Source: Neobacillus notoginsengisoli (GTDB taxonomy: Bacteria > Bacillota > Bacilli > Bacillales > Cytobacillaceae). Taken from it: a stretch of 64,000 nt of DNA. Location of the stretch: NCBI RefSeq assembly GCF_003515685.1, contig NZ_QWEG01000017.1:1-64000 (forward strand), given 5' to 3'. This document shows positions 54,455 through 62,496 of this stretch, in pieces; position 1 is the stretch's first letter; each line of letters begins with the position of its first letter. The position numbers and the translations under genes were made by a program. The notes beneath the pieces were generated by a model, which searched no databases, was not told the origin of the DNA, and was given only the letters and a program-made list of their open reading frames with translations.

Positions 54455-54490
54455 AACGGCAACCCGCGCGCAACCGGGCTGCCGTTTTTT
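54455..54490 (+). terminator. Terminator after yfhP
   Basis: AACGGCAACCCG pairs with CGGGCTGCCGTT and is followed by a T-run. Confidence 0.85.
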
Positions 54491-54504
54491 GTTTTAGAAT
54501 AAAA

Positions 54505-54774
54505 TTAATGCAGTTTGTTCTTATCTTGCTTTAGGTAGTGCATATATTTCGGATTTTGATTGGCAAATTCATGGAGACTGCTTCCATAACTCTCAATCCA
54601 CTGACGGATGACTTTCTCCGTCATTTCGTTTCCCTGATACTCCCTGCCGGCCTTTGCATAAGTCGTTTCAAAATCGTCCCAAAGCAATTCTACCCATGTC
54701 CTGGCTTGTCCATAAGACAAATAATCATTTTTGTCAAGCAAGATTTTCGTCAAACGCTCATGATAGTCATTCAT
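54505..54774 (-). CDS. yfhJ: YfhJ-like protein (WVELL family)
   Basis: An 89-residue soluble protein with the family's namesake WVELL in ARTWVELLWDDFE (about 25-37) and the NPKYMHYL end. The ATG at 54774 is preferred: AGGGGG lies eight bases before it, and the 65-codon upstream extension is antisense to sspK. The function is unknown; it lies next to sspK as in B. subtilis. Confidence 0.87.
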   Translation of the reverse strand: MNDYHERLTKILLDKNDYLSYGQARTWVELLWDDFETTYAKAGREYQGNEMTEKVIRQWIESYGSSLHEFANQNPKYMHYLKQDKNKLH

Positions 54775-54887
54775 CCTTTTCACCCCCTGGCAAAATTGTT
54801 CTGCATATTGAGTAAAGCTGGACAAATAATATTGATACGCAGGCCAAAACTGGCTGCGAGTAACCCGTACGGACGGAGGCATCGCAA

Positions 54888-55061
54888 ATGAGGAATAAAG
54901 CAAAAGGCTTTCCATACGAACATACCGATAAGATAGAAGGAGAACCCCGGGCAAAAGCTGAATATGCATCTAAAAGGGCCGATGGAACAATCAATACCCA
55001 TCCACAGGAACGCATGAAAGCTTCTTCACAGAGAAATCCGGACGAAATCAGATCGTTTTAA
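54888..55061 (+). CDS. sspK: Small acid-soluble spore protein K
   Basis: A 57-residue protein with KAKGFPY near its start, then [19 protein letters not shown] and [12 protein letters not shown], nearly identical in pattern to B. subtilis SspK. GGAGG precedes the ATG. It diverges from yfhJ. Expected to be made in the forespore under sigma-G. Confidence 0.93.
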   Translation: MRNKAKGFPYEHTDKIEGEPRAKAEYASKRADGTINTHPQERMKASSQRNPDEIRSF

Positions 55062-55070
55062 ATCATCCCC

Positions 55071-55101
55071 ACCTGGCGCCCACAACTTGAGGGTGCCAGG
55101 T
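55071..55101. terminator. Hairpin between sspK and yfhH
   Basis: ACCTGGCGCCC pairs with GGGTGCCAGGT between two converging genes. It lacks a strong T-run, so it is a probable but not certain terminator. Confidence 0.65.
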
Positions 55102-55102
55102 C

Positions 55103-55423
55103 TTATCTGATACTCAGCATGGAAATCGGCAATGCCTCTTCCTTCCCGGCACTTCCGAGTCGGTATCCCCAGGCAAAAACTCCATTTAAGTAATCGATTT
55201 TGAAAAAGACGCCCGGATCGCCGTCAATTTCATAAATTTCTCCCGGCTTGAATGCATTCGGATCGAGCAAGTACGCTTTTGCCATTGCAGCTTTCCGTTC
55301 AAGCACAGCATATTCATTCACCATGCCCATTTGCTCTGCTTTCCTCGCTTTTTCCTTTAAAGAAGCGATTTCCTGTTTTAATTCATATTCCGACATGGCG
55401 CTATACCGTTTTTCCCGCTCCAT
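55103..55423 (-). CDS. yfhH: YfhH-like protein (DUF1811)
   Basis: A 106-residue protein of the YfhH/DUF1811 family. An N-terminal helical hairpin with YELKQEIASLKEKARKAEQ and VLERKAAMAKAYLLDP precedes an SH3-like C-terminal domain (about 60-106). The ATG at 55423 has AAGGTGG seven bases upstream. The function is unknown. Confidence 0.88.
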   Translation of the reverse strand: MEREKRYSAMSEYELKQEIASLKEKARKAEQMGMVNEYAVLERKAAMAKAYLLDPNAFKPGEIYEIDGDPGVFFKIDYLNGVFAWGYRLGSAGKEEALPISMLSIR

Positions 55424-55518
55424 CAAGCAACCACCTTATTGTTATTATTTCTATTTTTAGTATAGTAAATATAAAGGACTTAATAAAGGATACTGCACAA
55501 ATAGTAGGAGGGAAAATT

Positions 55519-56196
55519 GTGGAGACTTTTGTCATAACAGGCGCAGGCTCGGGTCTTGGTCAGGAAATGGCTCTTCTCTTAGCAAAAAAGGGATGGGATA
55601 TTCTGTTAACCGGCAGGACTCTTGATAAATTAGCAGCTGTTAAAAAAGAAATTGAAGCAGCCGGGGGTTCAGCAGATACGCTCGTCCTCGATGTTTCTGA
55701 TTCTGCCGCACTTCCTGAAAAACTCGGCCAAGCTTTGGCAGGAAAGACTGTTGCTGGACTTATAAATAATGCAGGGGTCGGTTATTTCGGTCCACTCATG
55801 GAAATGAATAATCCCGAAATTGAAGAAATGTTCCAAATCAATACACTCGGGACGATTTATATGACGAAAGCCATTCTGCCCTTTTTGCAAAAAAGGCAGG
55901 CTGGCCAAGTTGTCAATATTATCTCGACTGCCGGCCTCCGGGGCAAGGTCAATGAGTCTGTGTACGCCGCCACGAAATTTGCGGTACGCGGGTTTACGGA
56001 AAGCCTTCAAAAGGAATACGAGGGAAACGGGATCACGTTTACGGCAGCCTATATGGGCGGAATGAATACCCCATTCTGGGAAAACAGCAGCCTTGTCAGC
56101 GATCCGTCAAGACTCCGCAGCGCTCGGGAAATAGCCGAAATCATTGTGAATAGACTTGGTGAAAAGGAAATCATCATAGAAAGCCAAAAATCATGA
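55519..56196 (+). CDS. Short-chain dehydrogenase/reductase
   Basis: A 225-residue classical SDR oxidoreductase with TGAGSGLG (7-14), NNAG (83-86), S136 and the catalytic Y149-x3-K153. The GTG at 55519 is the start because AGGAGGG lies before it; the longer frame overlaps yfhH. The substrate is unknown. It occupies the place where B. subtilis has the transporter gene yfhI. Confidence 0.88.
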   Translation: METFVITGAGSGLGQEMALLLAKKGWDILLTGRTLDKLAAVKKEIEAAGGSADTLVLDVSDSAALPEKLGQALAGKTVAGLINNAGVGYFGPLMEMNNPEIEEMFQINTLGTIYMTKAILPFLQKRQAGQVVNIISTAGLRGKVNESVYAATKFAVRGFTESLQKEYEGNGITFTAAYMGGMNTPFWENSSLVSDPSRLRSAREIAEIIVNRLGEKEIIIESQKS

Positions 56197-56215
56197 CAAA
56201 TTGTCATGATTTTTG
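56186..56215. terminator. Bidirectional terminator between SDR gene and recX
   Basis: AAAAATCATGACAA pairs perfectly with TTGTCATGATTTTT, overlapping the last codons of the SDR gene. Confidence 0.85.
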
Positions 56216-56226
56216 CTTTAAGTTAG

Positions 56227-57036
56227 CTATTCCTCTTCCATTGAAGCCAAATAGCGGTCAATTAGCTCAATCGGAAACCCTTTCCGGAAAAGCGTTTCTT
56301 TCATTTTTCTTTCGTATGCATATCCGCTCAGCTTTGCATGCTTTCGATGGGCTTTTTCGCCTTGCACCTTAATCGCTTCAAGCTCATCATCTTCTTCCCG
56401 GCCAAAATCGGCTTCATTCAAGGCAAATTGGATCGCGTCAGTCTGGTAGCCTTTCCTGCGCAGCATCGCATCGAGCTTTTGCTTAAGAACCCGCTCAGAC
56501 TCTGATGCATACTTTCGGGCATATTTTTCCGCAAGGTCCTTCGCTTTTTCAAATTGTTCTTCTGGAGTATACTGCTTAAGCGCTTCTTCAATAAGCGAAT
56601 CGGCTACTCCTCTTTCCCTTAGTTCCATTTTGACAACATAGGCCCCTTTGTCGGTCGTGCTGATTTGGGTCCTTACATAAGCATCTGCATACTCCTTGTC
56701 ATTCAGATATCCTTGATCGGACAGCCTATGAATAACTTCATCAATTGCGGCATCTTCAAGCTTTTTTTCCTTCAGGTGGCCGCGCACCTCTTTTTCAGTC
56801 CTCATTTTAAACGCGAGGTAATTAATCGCATTATTGTACGCTTTCCGGATTTCATCGTGGTAACCGACTTCAGCAAGGGCAAATTCATCGAGCTCCATTC
56901 CTTTTCTTAAATGGAATTTCACAATGACTGATTCATCGGCACTGAAGGCAAATTCCTCACCTTTTCCAAAATCCATATAAATATTGTATCTCCCTGTATC
57001 CCGTTTCTGGGTGGTGATTTTTGTTATAACTGCCAA
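56227..57036 (-). CDS. recX: RecA regulatory protein RecX
   Basis: A 269-residue RecX that modulates RecA filaments. Three-helix RecX repeats are seen with KMRTEKEVRGHLKEK, DEVIHRLSDQGYLNDKEYA and ELRERGVADSLIEEAL. The TTG at 57036 is preferred since it follows AGAGGTG by six bases and gives the MAVITKI N-terminus near that of B. subtilis RecX. It diverges from yfhF. Confidence 0.92.
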   Translation of the reverse strand: MAVITKITTQKRDTGRYNIYMDFGKGEEFAFSADESVIVKFHLRKGMELDEFALAEVGYHDEIRKAYNNAINYLAFKMRTEKEVRGHLKEKKLEDAAIDEVIHRLSDQGYLNDKEYADAYVRTQISTTDKGAYVVKMELRERGVADSLIEEALKQYTPEEQFEKAKDLAEKYARKYASESERVLKQKLDAMLRRKGYQTDAIQFALNEADFGREEDDELEAIKVQGEKAHRKHAKLSGYAYERKMKETLFRKGFPIELIDRYLASMEEE

Positions 57037-57137
57037 GTTTCTCACCTCTTCTCCACTTTACCATACATCGAAAGTGCCTTTCATTTAAGATGGATGTAAA
57101 ATAGGCATAATAGGAATTTTTAAGAGGGGGAGCGGGA

Positions 57138-58040
57138 TTGAGGATTGCAATTGCAGGTGGCAGCGGTTTTCTAGGCAACGCACTGACGGATTTTTTTCTT
57201 GAAGCAGGACATGACGTTTTTATTTTGACTAGAAGAAAAAAGAAAAGCGTGCGAAATGGTGTTACTTATATACAATGGCTTGAAGATGGAAGCGAGCCGG
57301 AACGAGAACTAGAGGGAATCGATGCCTTTATTAATCTTGCTGGGGAGTCGTTGAACAGCGGCCGCTGGACGGAAGAGCGGAAGGAACGGCTTTTAATGAG
57401 CAGGCTTGTCGCTGCGGAAGAAGCAGTCAGGATTATGAAAAGCATGTCGGTAAAGCCGGCAGTCCATATTGCTGCCAGCGCGGTCGGGTTCTATGGAACG
57501 TCTAATGAAAAAACCTTTACGGAGGAAAATGAGCATGGCAGCGACTTTCTCGCGAGCCTCGTTAGGATGTGGGAGGAAGTCAGTGCAAAAACAGAGGCGA
57601 TGGGAATCCGAACTGTTTTCTGCCGGTTCGGTATTATTCTTGATCAAACAGAGGGAGCGCTTCCGAGAATGGCTCTTCCCTACAAATTGTTCGCCGGGGG
57701 TACGGTTGGATCCGGCCGCCAATGGGTTTCGTGGATTCATAAAGAGGATGCGGTCGGTGGGGTGGCTTTTGCGATTGAAAATAGTGGACTGAACGGCCCT
57801 ATAAATTTCACCGCGCCCAATCCGGCTAAAATGAACGAGTTTGGGCTGGCAATTGGAAAAGCACTTGGACGGCCGCACTGGCTGCCGGTTCCAGGTGTTG
57901 CGTTAAAGCTGTTACTTGGCGAAATGAGCGTTCTGGTACTTAAAGGCCAGCGAGTCGTTCCTGCAAAACTGCTTCAGGCCGGCTACCGATTCCGCCATCC
58001 TGAACTTTCGGCTGCATTGGAAAATATTTTCAAGAACTGA
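57138..58040 (+). CDS. yfhF: TIGR01777 family epimerase (YfhF-like)
   Basis: A 300-residue extended SDR of the SulA/TIGR01777 group. It has a Rossmann GGSGFLG motif (7-13), a NLAGESLNSGRWTEERK segment typical of this family, and a C-terminal DUF1731-like tail with GQRVVPAKLLQAGYRFRHP. The substrate is unknown. The TTG start follows GAGGGGGAG. It equals B. subtilis yfhF beside recX. Confidence 0.92.
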   Translation: MRIAIAGGSGFLGNALTDFFLEAGHDVFILTRRKKKSVRNGVTYIQWLEDGSEPERELEGIDAFINLAGESLNSGRWTEERKERLLMSRLVAAEEAVRIMKSMSVKPAVHIAASAVGFYGTSNEKTFTEENEHGSDFLASLVRMWEEVSAKTEAMGIRTVFCRFGIILDQTEGALPRMALPYKLFAGGTVGSGRQWVSWIHKEDAVGGVAFAIENSGLNGPINFTAPNPAKMNEFGLAIGKALGRPHWLPVPGVALKLLLGEMSVLVLKGQRVVPAKLLQAGYRFRHPELSAALENIFKN

Positions 58041-58108
58041 ATCAATCCCCTAACTTAAGGAAAAGATTGAGATAGGAGCATACTTTTCTTTAAAGGAAGG
58101 GATCGATT

Positions 58109-58237
58109 ATGGAAAAGAAGAAAAAGGATAAAATGAGACTGACTTTGACATCTACGCAGGAAGTTTTATATCAAAGGGAATTTAAAGCCGCTGACAGGGC
58201 GGCTGGGTTCGAAGGTCCGAAGCTGCGGAAGAGATAA
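58109..58237 (+). CDS. yfhE: YfhE family small protein
   Basis: A 42-residue basic peptide with LTSTQEVLYQREFKAADR and a GFEGPKLRKR end, matching the YfhE family. AAAGGAAGG precedes the ATG. It lies between yfhF and yfhD as in B. subtilis. The function is unknown; the family is restricted to spore formers related to Bacillus. Confidence 0.85.
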   Translation: MEKKKKDKMRLTLTSTQEVLYQREFKAADRAAGFEGPKLRKR

Positions 58238-58288
58238 TGTTGCCTGAATCTGAAGGCAATTTTGTTGGGCACGGGTAAAAAGATGGAC

Positions 58289-58600
58289 GTTTGGGCGCTA
58301 AGTCTTCCTTTAGCGACCGAAGGAACAGATGACTACTGCCGTTCGGGCGCTAAGTCTTCCTTTAGCGACCGAAGGAACGGATGACCGGTGCCGTTCAGTC
58401 GCTAAGTCTTCCTTTAGCGACCGAAGGAACGGATGACCGGTGCCGTTCGGGTGCTAAGTCTCCCTTTAGCGACCGAAGGATCGGATGACAGCTGCTGTTC
58501 GGGCGCTAAATCTTCCTTTAGCGACCGAAGGAACGGCTCTCCGCCGCTGTTCGGGCGCTAAATCTTTCTTTAATGAACGAAGGATCGGATGACAGCTGCT
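58289..58600. repeat. Tandem 52-bp palindromic repeat array (6 copies)
   Basis: Units start at 58289, 58341, 58393, 58445, 58497 and 58549, exactly 52 bases apart. Each reads close to GTTCGGGCGCTAAG, then CTTTAGCGACCGAAGGA, so each can form a hairpin with a CGCTAA/TTAGCG stem extended by TTCGG/CCGAA. The sequence is unrelated to the array at 44111 but period and design are the same. It fills the yfhE-yfhD gap. Confidence 0.93.
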
Positions 58601-58723
58601 GTTCTTGTAGAACACAAATTAACTACCGAAGAAGGATTTTCCACTTATGTCTGTTGCTCGGACGGAGACGATAATACCGAGGGGAAACTTTCCTCAACCT
58701 CATTCCGAAAGGGGTTTTTCGTG

Positions 58724-58909
58724 ATGGCCCGTTCACGCGGACATAGGAATCGTGACAAGAACACGTCTACTCTGCCTCAAACTCCAAAAAACCTGAAAAT
58801 CACCGATGGCCGTGACGTTGAATTTGACCGTGACCTTGCCGACCACGATGATCTTGAGGCAATGGCCCGTTCAAAAGCTGCCGACCAGAGGGCGAAAGGC
58901 AGACAATAA
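58724..58909 (+). CDS. yfhD: YfhD family small protein
   Basis: A 61-residue charged protein with LPQTPKNLK, a DVEFDRDLADHDDLEA acidic stretch and a RSKAADQRAK end, matching YfhD. The ATG at 58724 follows AAAGGGG at nine bases. The longer frame upstream runs into the repeat array and is not supported. The function is unknown. Confidence 0.87.
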   Translation: MARSRGHRNRDKNTSTLPQTPKNLKITDGRDVEFDRDLADHDDLEAMARSKAADQRAKGRQ

Positions 58910-58914
58910 CATGC

Positions 58915-58946
58915 AAAAAGAAGCGGGGGCGAACCCCGCTTCTTTT
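58915..58946. terminator. Bidirectional terminator between yfhD and the DoxX gene
   Basis: AAAAGAAGCGGGG pairs with CCCCGCTTCTTTT between two converging genes. Confidence 0.92.
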
Positions 58947-58958
58947 CATTTATTCTAA

Positions 58959-59450
58959 TTATGCTTTTTGTTTAACAGCTTTCTTAGTCATGGCTGCTTT
59001 TAGATAAGGCACTGCGAATCTGTCGACTCCCCAGTAAGTTGCGCCGCTGCCAACGAATAGTAGGACGAAGGCGACAGTGTAAAGAATTGGGTTTGTGCTG
59101 GTTGTTCCCGCGAGCAGGAAGTTCAGGTTCATGAATGCGCCTGCGATTAGTGCTGGAATGGTTGCCGCGCCGAGGATTAGACCGACCCCGACAAGTAATT
59201 CTCCCCATGGAATTAGGATATTGAACAATTCAATGTTTGGAACAGCAAAGCTTTGCAGGAAGCTGGCATACCAGCCTTGGACTGCCGGATGATCGCCGGC
59301 CGCCTTGGCAATTGCTCCTTGCAGGAATCCGCCTGCCTCGAAGCCTCCTGTTACTTTTCCTAAGCCCGCTTCGAACCATTGCAGTCCGAGCCAGATTCTT
59401 GCGATTGTCCAAAGTGTTGCCGCCTGAGGTGTTTCATACCATTTTTTCAT
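58959..59450 (-). CDS. DoxX family membrane protein
   Basis: A 163-residue protein with four hydrophobic segments, with WLGLQWFEAGLGKV-type sequence near residue 20 and LIPWGELLVGVGLILGAAT in the middle, typical of DoxX/DoxD. Members act in redox or thiol stress at the membrane; the exact role is unknown. The ATG at 59450 follows GGAGG. Two Rex-like operators upstream suggest control by the NADH/NAD ratio. Confidence 0.88.
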   Translation of the reverse strand: MKKWYETPQAATLWTIARIWLGLQWFEAGLGKVTGGFEAGGFLQGAIAKAAGDHPAVQGWYASFLQSFAVPNIELFNILIPWGELLVGVGLILGAATIPALIAGAFMNLNFLLAGTTSTNPILYTVAFVLLFVGSGATYWGVDRFAVPYLKAAMTKKAVKQKA

Positions 59451-59474
59451 TTTAATTCCTCCAGTTATTTTAGT

Positions 59475-59492
59475 TTGTGAAATCATTCACAT
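59475..59492. promoter_or_regulatory. Rex-like operator 1 upstream of DoxX gene
   Basis: TTGTGAAATCATTCACAT matches the Rex consensus TTGTGAANNNNTTCACAA at all but one position. It lies 25 bases before the DoxX start codon. Confidence 0.7.
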
Positions 59493-59545
59493 GTTAGTTT
59501 AAAAAAATATGGGTATTAGATCTTTAACTTTGAAGTTTGTTTGTT

Positions 59546-59563
59546 TTGTGAATGTTTTCACTT
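59546..59563. promoter_or_regulatory. Rex-like operator 2 upstream of DoxX gene
   Basis: TTGTGAATGTTTTCACTT matches the Rex consensus with two changes in the right half. Its left end is 71 bases from that of operator 1, about seven helical turns, so the two could bind cooperatively. Confidence 0.6.
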
Positions 59564-59674
59564 ACTTTCTACACCCTTACTATACAACCTTCCATTAAAA
59601 CTATCAAGATATTATTATTGAATTCACTGTAATTATAGTGTTATTGTGAACAGATTATGAACAAACACACTTTT

Positions 59675-59820
59675 CGTGGATAATGTGGATATTATGATTG
59701 GATGTTGAAGTGAAGGGCTTCCTAAATAGCCTGCTTGTGTATAATTTTTGGGGATATTTCTGTGGATAATGTGTATAAGTCTGTGGAGTATTGGTAAATC
59801 AACTTTTTATATGTGGACAT
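59675..59820. promoter_or_regulatory. Cluster of DnaA-box-like sites
   Basis: Within 146 bases, same-orientation copies of TGTGGATAA (reverse complement of the DnaA box TTATCCACA) occur. One at 59761-59769 is perfect. Single-mismatch copies are at 59675-59683, 59684-59692, 59736-59744 and 59770-59778, and a weaker TGTGGACAT at 59812-59820. Two pairs are directly adjacent. No gene is present from 59451 to 60002. Confidence 0.7.
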
Positions 59821-60002
59821 CCCTTTGGATAACTGCCTTGCGAAATCAAGTTGTCATTTTGGCTTGAAACATCAGTAATGTTTCCTTGTTCCCTTTCTCC
59901 ACTGCTATAAAACGGATTTCGGATGATAAGCGTTTGATTCCACCACTCGTTTTTTAGCATGTTACAATAACGGGAAACGCCTTGGGATTGGAGTTGAGCT
60001 TT

Positions 60003-61067
60003 TTGGTTATAGACTTGCTCAAGAATTTGATTTCTATAGATAGCAGTACAATTATAGGCGGCAACATCGCCGTTGACTTTTGCGGGAAGTGGTTGGCTGA
60101 ACAAGGGCTTGAGGTTTCTTTCTTTGAAAACAACGGATACCGGATGCTCGTTTCAGAAATAGGAGAAGGTGATTCTACTTTGGTGCTTAATGGCCATGTT
60201 GACGTTGTTGCAGGCAGTCCGCGGCAATTCACTCCTATGGAAGAAGGCGGCAGGCTGTATGGCCGTGGCTCCGCCGATATGAAAGCTGGAGTTGCCGCCA
60301 TGATGGCCACTTTTGCTAAGTTAACCAGCCGTAAGCTTGGCTGCAAGCTTCAGCTCCAGATTGTTTCGGATGAAGAAATTGGCGGGATGAATTGCACGGG
60401 CTTCCTCGTGGAAAACGGATACCGCGGAGATTTTGTTATTTGCGCGGAACCTACCGGACTTGGGATTGCCAATCAGGCAAAAGGCATCCTCCGCGTAGAT
60501 ATTACAGCTTACGGAAAAGCAGCTCATGGCAGCCGCCCGTGGGAAGGTGTGAATGCAATTGAGGTTGCATATGACGTTTACCGGCAGGTTCTTGACCTTC
60601 CTTTTGCGAAGGAGAGCAGCGAATATTACCAATCCCCTTCCATCAACCTTGCAAAAATCGAGGCTGGGAACGCATATAATGTTGTTCCCGATGAATGCAG
60701 GATGGGTTTTGATATCCGTTACCTCCCCGGCCAGAATCACGAGGAGATCCTCAGGCAAATCGGGTCAATTAACGGGATTGAAGTAGTCCCTGGCCTACAT
60801 GCGGAACCGATACATACCGCCCGCAGCCACCCGTTCCTCTTGGGCCTTGCTGACATAGTCAGCCGGCAAACAGGAGAAGAAGCCGTGTTCTTTGGTCAGC
60901 ATGGCAGTGCCGATACGGTCTTCTTTGCTAAATATGGCATCCCCGCTATTGAGTTCGGTCCGGACGGAGACAATTGGCATGGCGAGGATGAGTATGTGGA
61001 TATCAATTCTGTTCTACAGTTTGAAAAGATTCTAATCGAGCTTGCATGCTCGGGAAAAATCACATAA
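60003..61067 (+). CDS. M20 family metallopeptidase (ArgE/DapE-like)
   Basis: A 354-residue zinc-dependent amidohydrolase. It has NGHVDVV (first metal His and Asp), GRGSADMKAG (bridging Asp), SDEEIGG (catalytic Glu pair), CAEPTG, and a final NWHGEDE histidine. It may be an acetylornithine deacetylase, succinyl-diaminopimelate desuccinylase or a related deacylase; the sequence alone does not decide. The TTG at 60003, behind GGAG, is the chosen start; TTG codons at 59982-59994 are alternatives. Confidence 0.88.
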   Translation: MVIDLLKNLISIDSSTIIGGNIAVDFCGKWLAEQGLEVSFFENNGYRMLVSEIGEGDSTLVLNGHVDVVAGSPRQFTPMEEGGRLYGRGSADMKAGVAAMMATFAKLTSRKLGCKLQLQIVSDEEIGGMNCTGFLVENGYRGDFVICAEPTGLGIANQAKGILRVDITAYGKAAHGSRPWEGVNAIEVAYDVYRQVLDLPFAKESSEYYQSPSINLAKIEAGNAYNVVPDECRMGFDIRYLPGQNHEEILRQIGSINGIEVVPGLHAEPIHTARSHPFLLGLADIVSRQTGEEAVFFGQHGSADTVFFAKYGIPAIEFGPDGDNWHGEDEYVDINSVLQFEKILIELACSGKIT

Positions 61068-61094
61068 AAATTTTTGTACTGCAAAATAAATAAC

Positions 61095-61132
61095 AAAACG
61101 CGGCGCCCGTTTCCAGAATGGGCCCGCGTTTT
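61095..61132. terminator. Bidirectional terminator between M20 and GNAT genes
   Basis: AAAACGCGGCGCCC pairs with GGGCCCGCGTTTT (small internal bulge) between two converging genes. Confidence 0.85.
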
Positions 61133-61134
61133 CT

Positions 61135-61806
61135 CTACAACGGCAAAAGGGCGACGGTTTCTTTTGCCCGGAGTTTTTCAATCATTTCAAGCCATTCCTT
61201 CGGCTTGTTGGATAGTACAGCATAGTAGGTTCTTAGGAAATCAGCTACAAGTGAAGCTTCAACCAAGTCCTGGCTGTAATCCGCGGGCATGAAGCCAAGA
61301 TCCAGGCCCGAAACGGCCTCGCCGTTATTTTCCCAGGAAGGATGGACGTATTCCAGGTCAAGACGCTTGTAGCCAAGATGTGATAGCACTTCCCGTCGGA
61401 CATATGGGTCCATGACTTTCACTCCGCCGAATTCAAGAGCTTCAACCTTATATGGGTCATAAATCTCCGCGAACATGCCGTATAATTTCTTTCCGTTTTT
61501 GGCAGCCAGTTCATTTAGGTCTTTCATTCGGTTCACTACGAGAAAGCGGCCGATTCCCTTGCCTGGCTTGCGAATGATCGTAAAATCGGTCATGGCAATA
61601 TTCCAGTCCGCATAGTACCGATACTCGGTCGCTCCGACTACCTCCTCGCCGTCAACTGCGACGAAGATGCGGATACCCGGGTCTTCAAGCGGCTCTTTCC
61701 ATAAATCGTACTCAAGTACTTCTTCCTTCGGGAAAATCTCCCCCATCAGGTTGTGCAGCTTGCGAAAATTCGGATCTTCTATATTGGTAATGCGCTTATA
61801 TTCCAT
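61135..61806 (-). CDS. GNAT family N-acetyltransferase, second of pair
   Basis: A 223-residue acetyltransferase-like protein with a GNAT core: VVGATEYRY strand, then RKPGKGIGRFLV corresponding to the acetyl-CoA loop. The substrate is unknown. The ATG at 61806 has AAGGAG upstream and overlaps the preceding gene by 11 bases. It is the last gene of a three-gene unit with a nitrilase homologue. Confidence 0.8.
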   Translation of the reverse strand: MEYKRITNIEDPNFRKLHNLMGEIFPKEEVLEYDLWKEPLEDPGIRIFVAVDGEEVVGATEYRYYADWNIAMTDFTIIRKPGKGIGRFLVVNRMKDLNELAAKNGKKLYGMFAEIYDPYKVEALEFGGVKVMDPYVRREVLSHLGYKRLDLEYVHPSWENNGEAVSGLDLGFMPADYSQDLVEASLVADFLRTYYAVLSNKPKEWLEMIEKLRAKETVALLPL

Positions 61807-62485
61807 TCCCTGGCGCTCCTTCGTTTTTAAATGGATTCTTCCATTCCATAATGACCGCGTAATGGCAGGATTCTTCATCTTCCAAGTAATCCTTGACTAC
61901 CGCAACTGGCATCCGGCCGCAACGGAGAAGGAATGAAACGACTGGATCCCTCAACTCTCCGGACATGACCTTTTCGAGGTATTGCTGCGGTGAAATCGAA
62001 TTAGATACTTTATGGTAGCCGGGCATTCTGCTGCCGCCGACCAGCCTGTCAATGCCCTTGTCAATGACGACGTGGTACATGGACTGCATCAGCAGCTTCC
62101 CCAGGCCCAGCTTCCGGTACTTTGGCCTGACGCTGATATCGACAATATAAAGCGAGTTTCCTTCTGGATGATGATTGCGGATATAACCATTGTCAGTAAT
62201 TTCTTCCCATGTGTGGTCTGGATGGGCCGGGTCGAAATTGACCCTGAGCCCGGTCAGTGAACCGGCCAGCTCCCCGTCCACCGAAACACAAAGCGCGCCT
62301 TCGGGAAACAGCTTCACATGGCTGGCAAGCTGTTCCTTATTCCACCATAAATCGGATTGGAACGGCGGAGGAAAGCATTCGGATTGGATTTCAATCAGCC
62401 CATCGAAATCATTTTCTTTATAGGGCCTGATACAAACGGAAAACGGCTTATCCTTCTCATATACAAAAAACTCGCATTTATACAT
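61796..62485 (-). CDS. GNAT family N-acetyltransferase, first of pair
   Basis: A 229-residue acetyltransferase with a clear GNAT motif A: DISVRPKYRKLGLGKLLMQ, giving the RxxGxG/A acetyl-CoA binding loop. The N-terminal strand carries CIRPYKENDFDGLIEIQSE. The ATG at 62485 follows GGGGTGAGG. It begins 11 bases past the nitrilase homologue, so the two are co-transcribed. Confidence 0.87.
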   Translation of the reverse strand: MYKCEFFVYEKDKPFSVCIRPYKENDFDGLIEIQSECFPPPFQSDLWWNKEQLASHVKLFPEGALCVSVDGELAGSLTGLRVNFDPAHPDHTWEEITDNGYIRNHHPEGNSLYIVDISVRPKYRKLGLGKLLMQSMYHVVIDKGIDRLVGGSRMPGYHKVSNSISPQQYLEKVMSGELRDPVVSFLLRCGRMPVAVVKDYLEDEESCHYAVIMEWKNPFKNEGAPGNGI

Positions 62486-62496
62486 CCGCCTCACCC

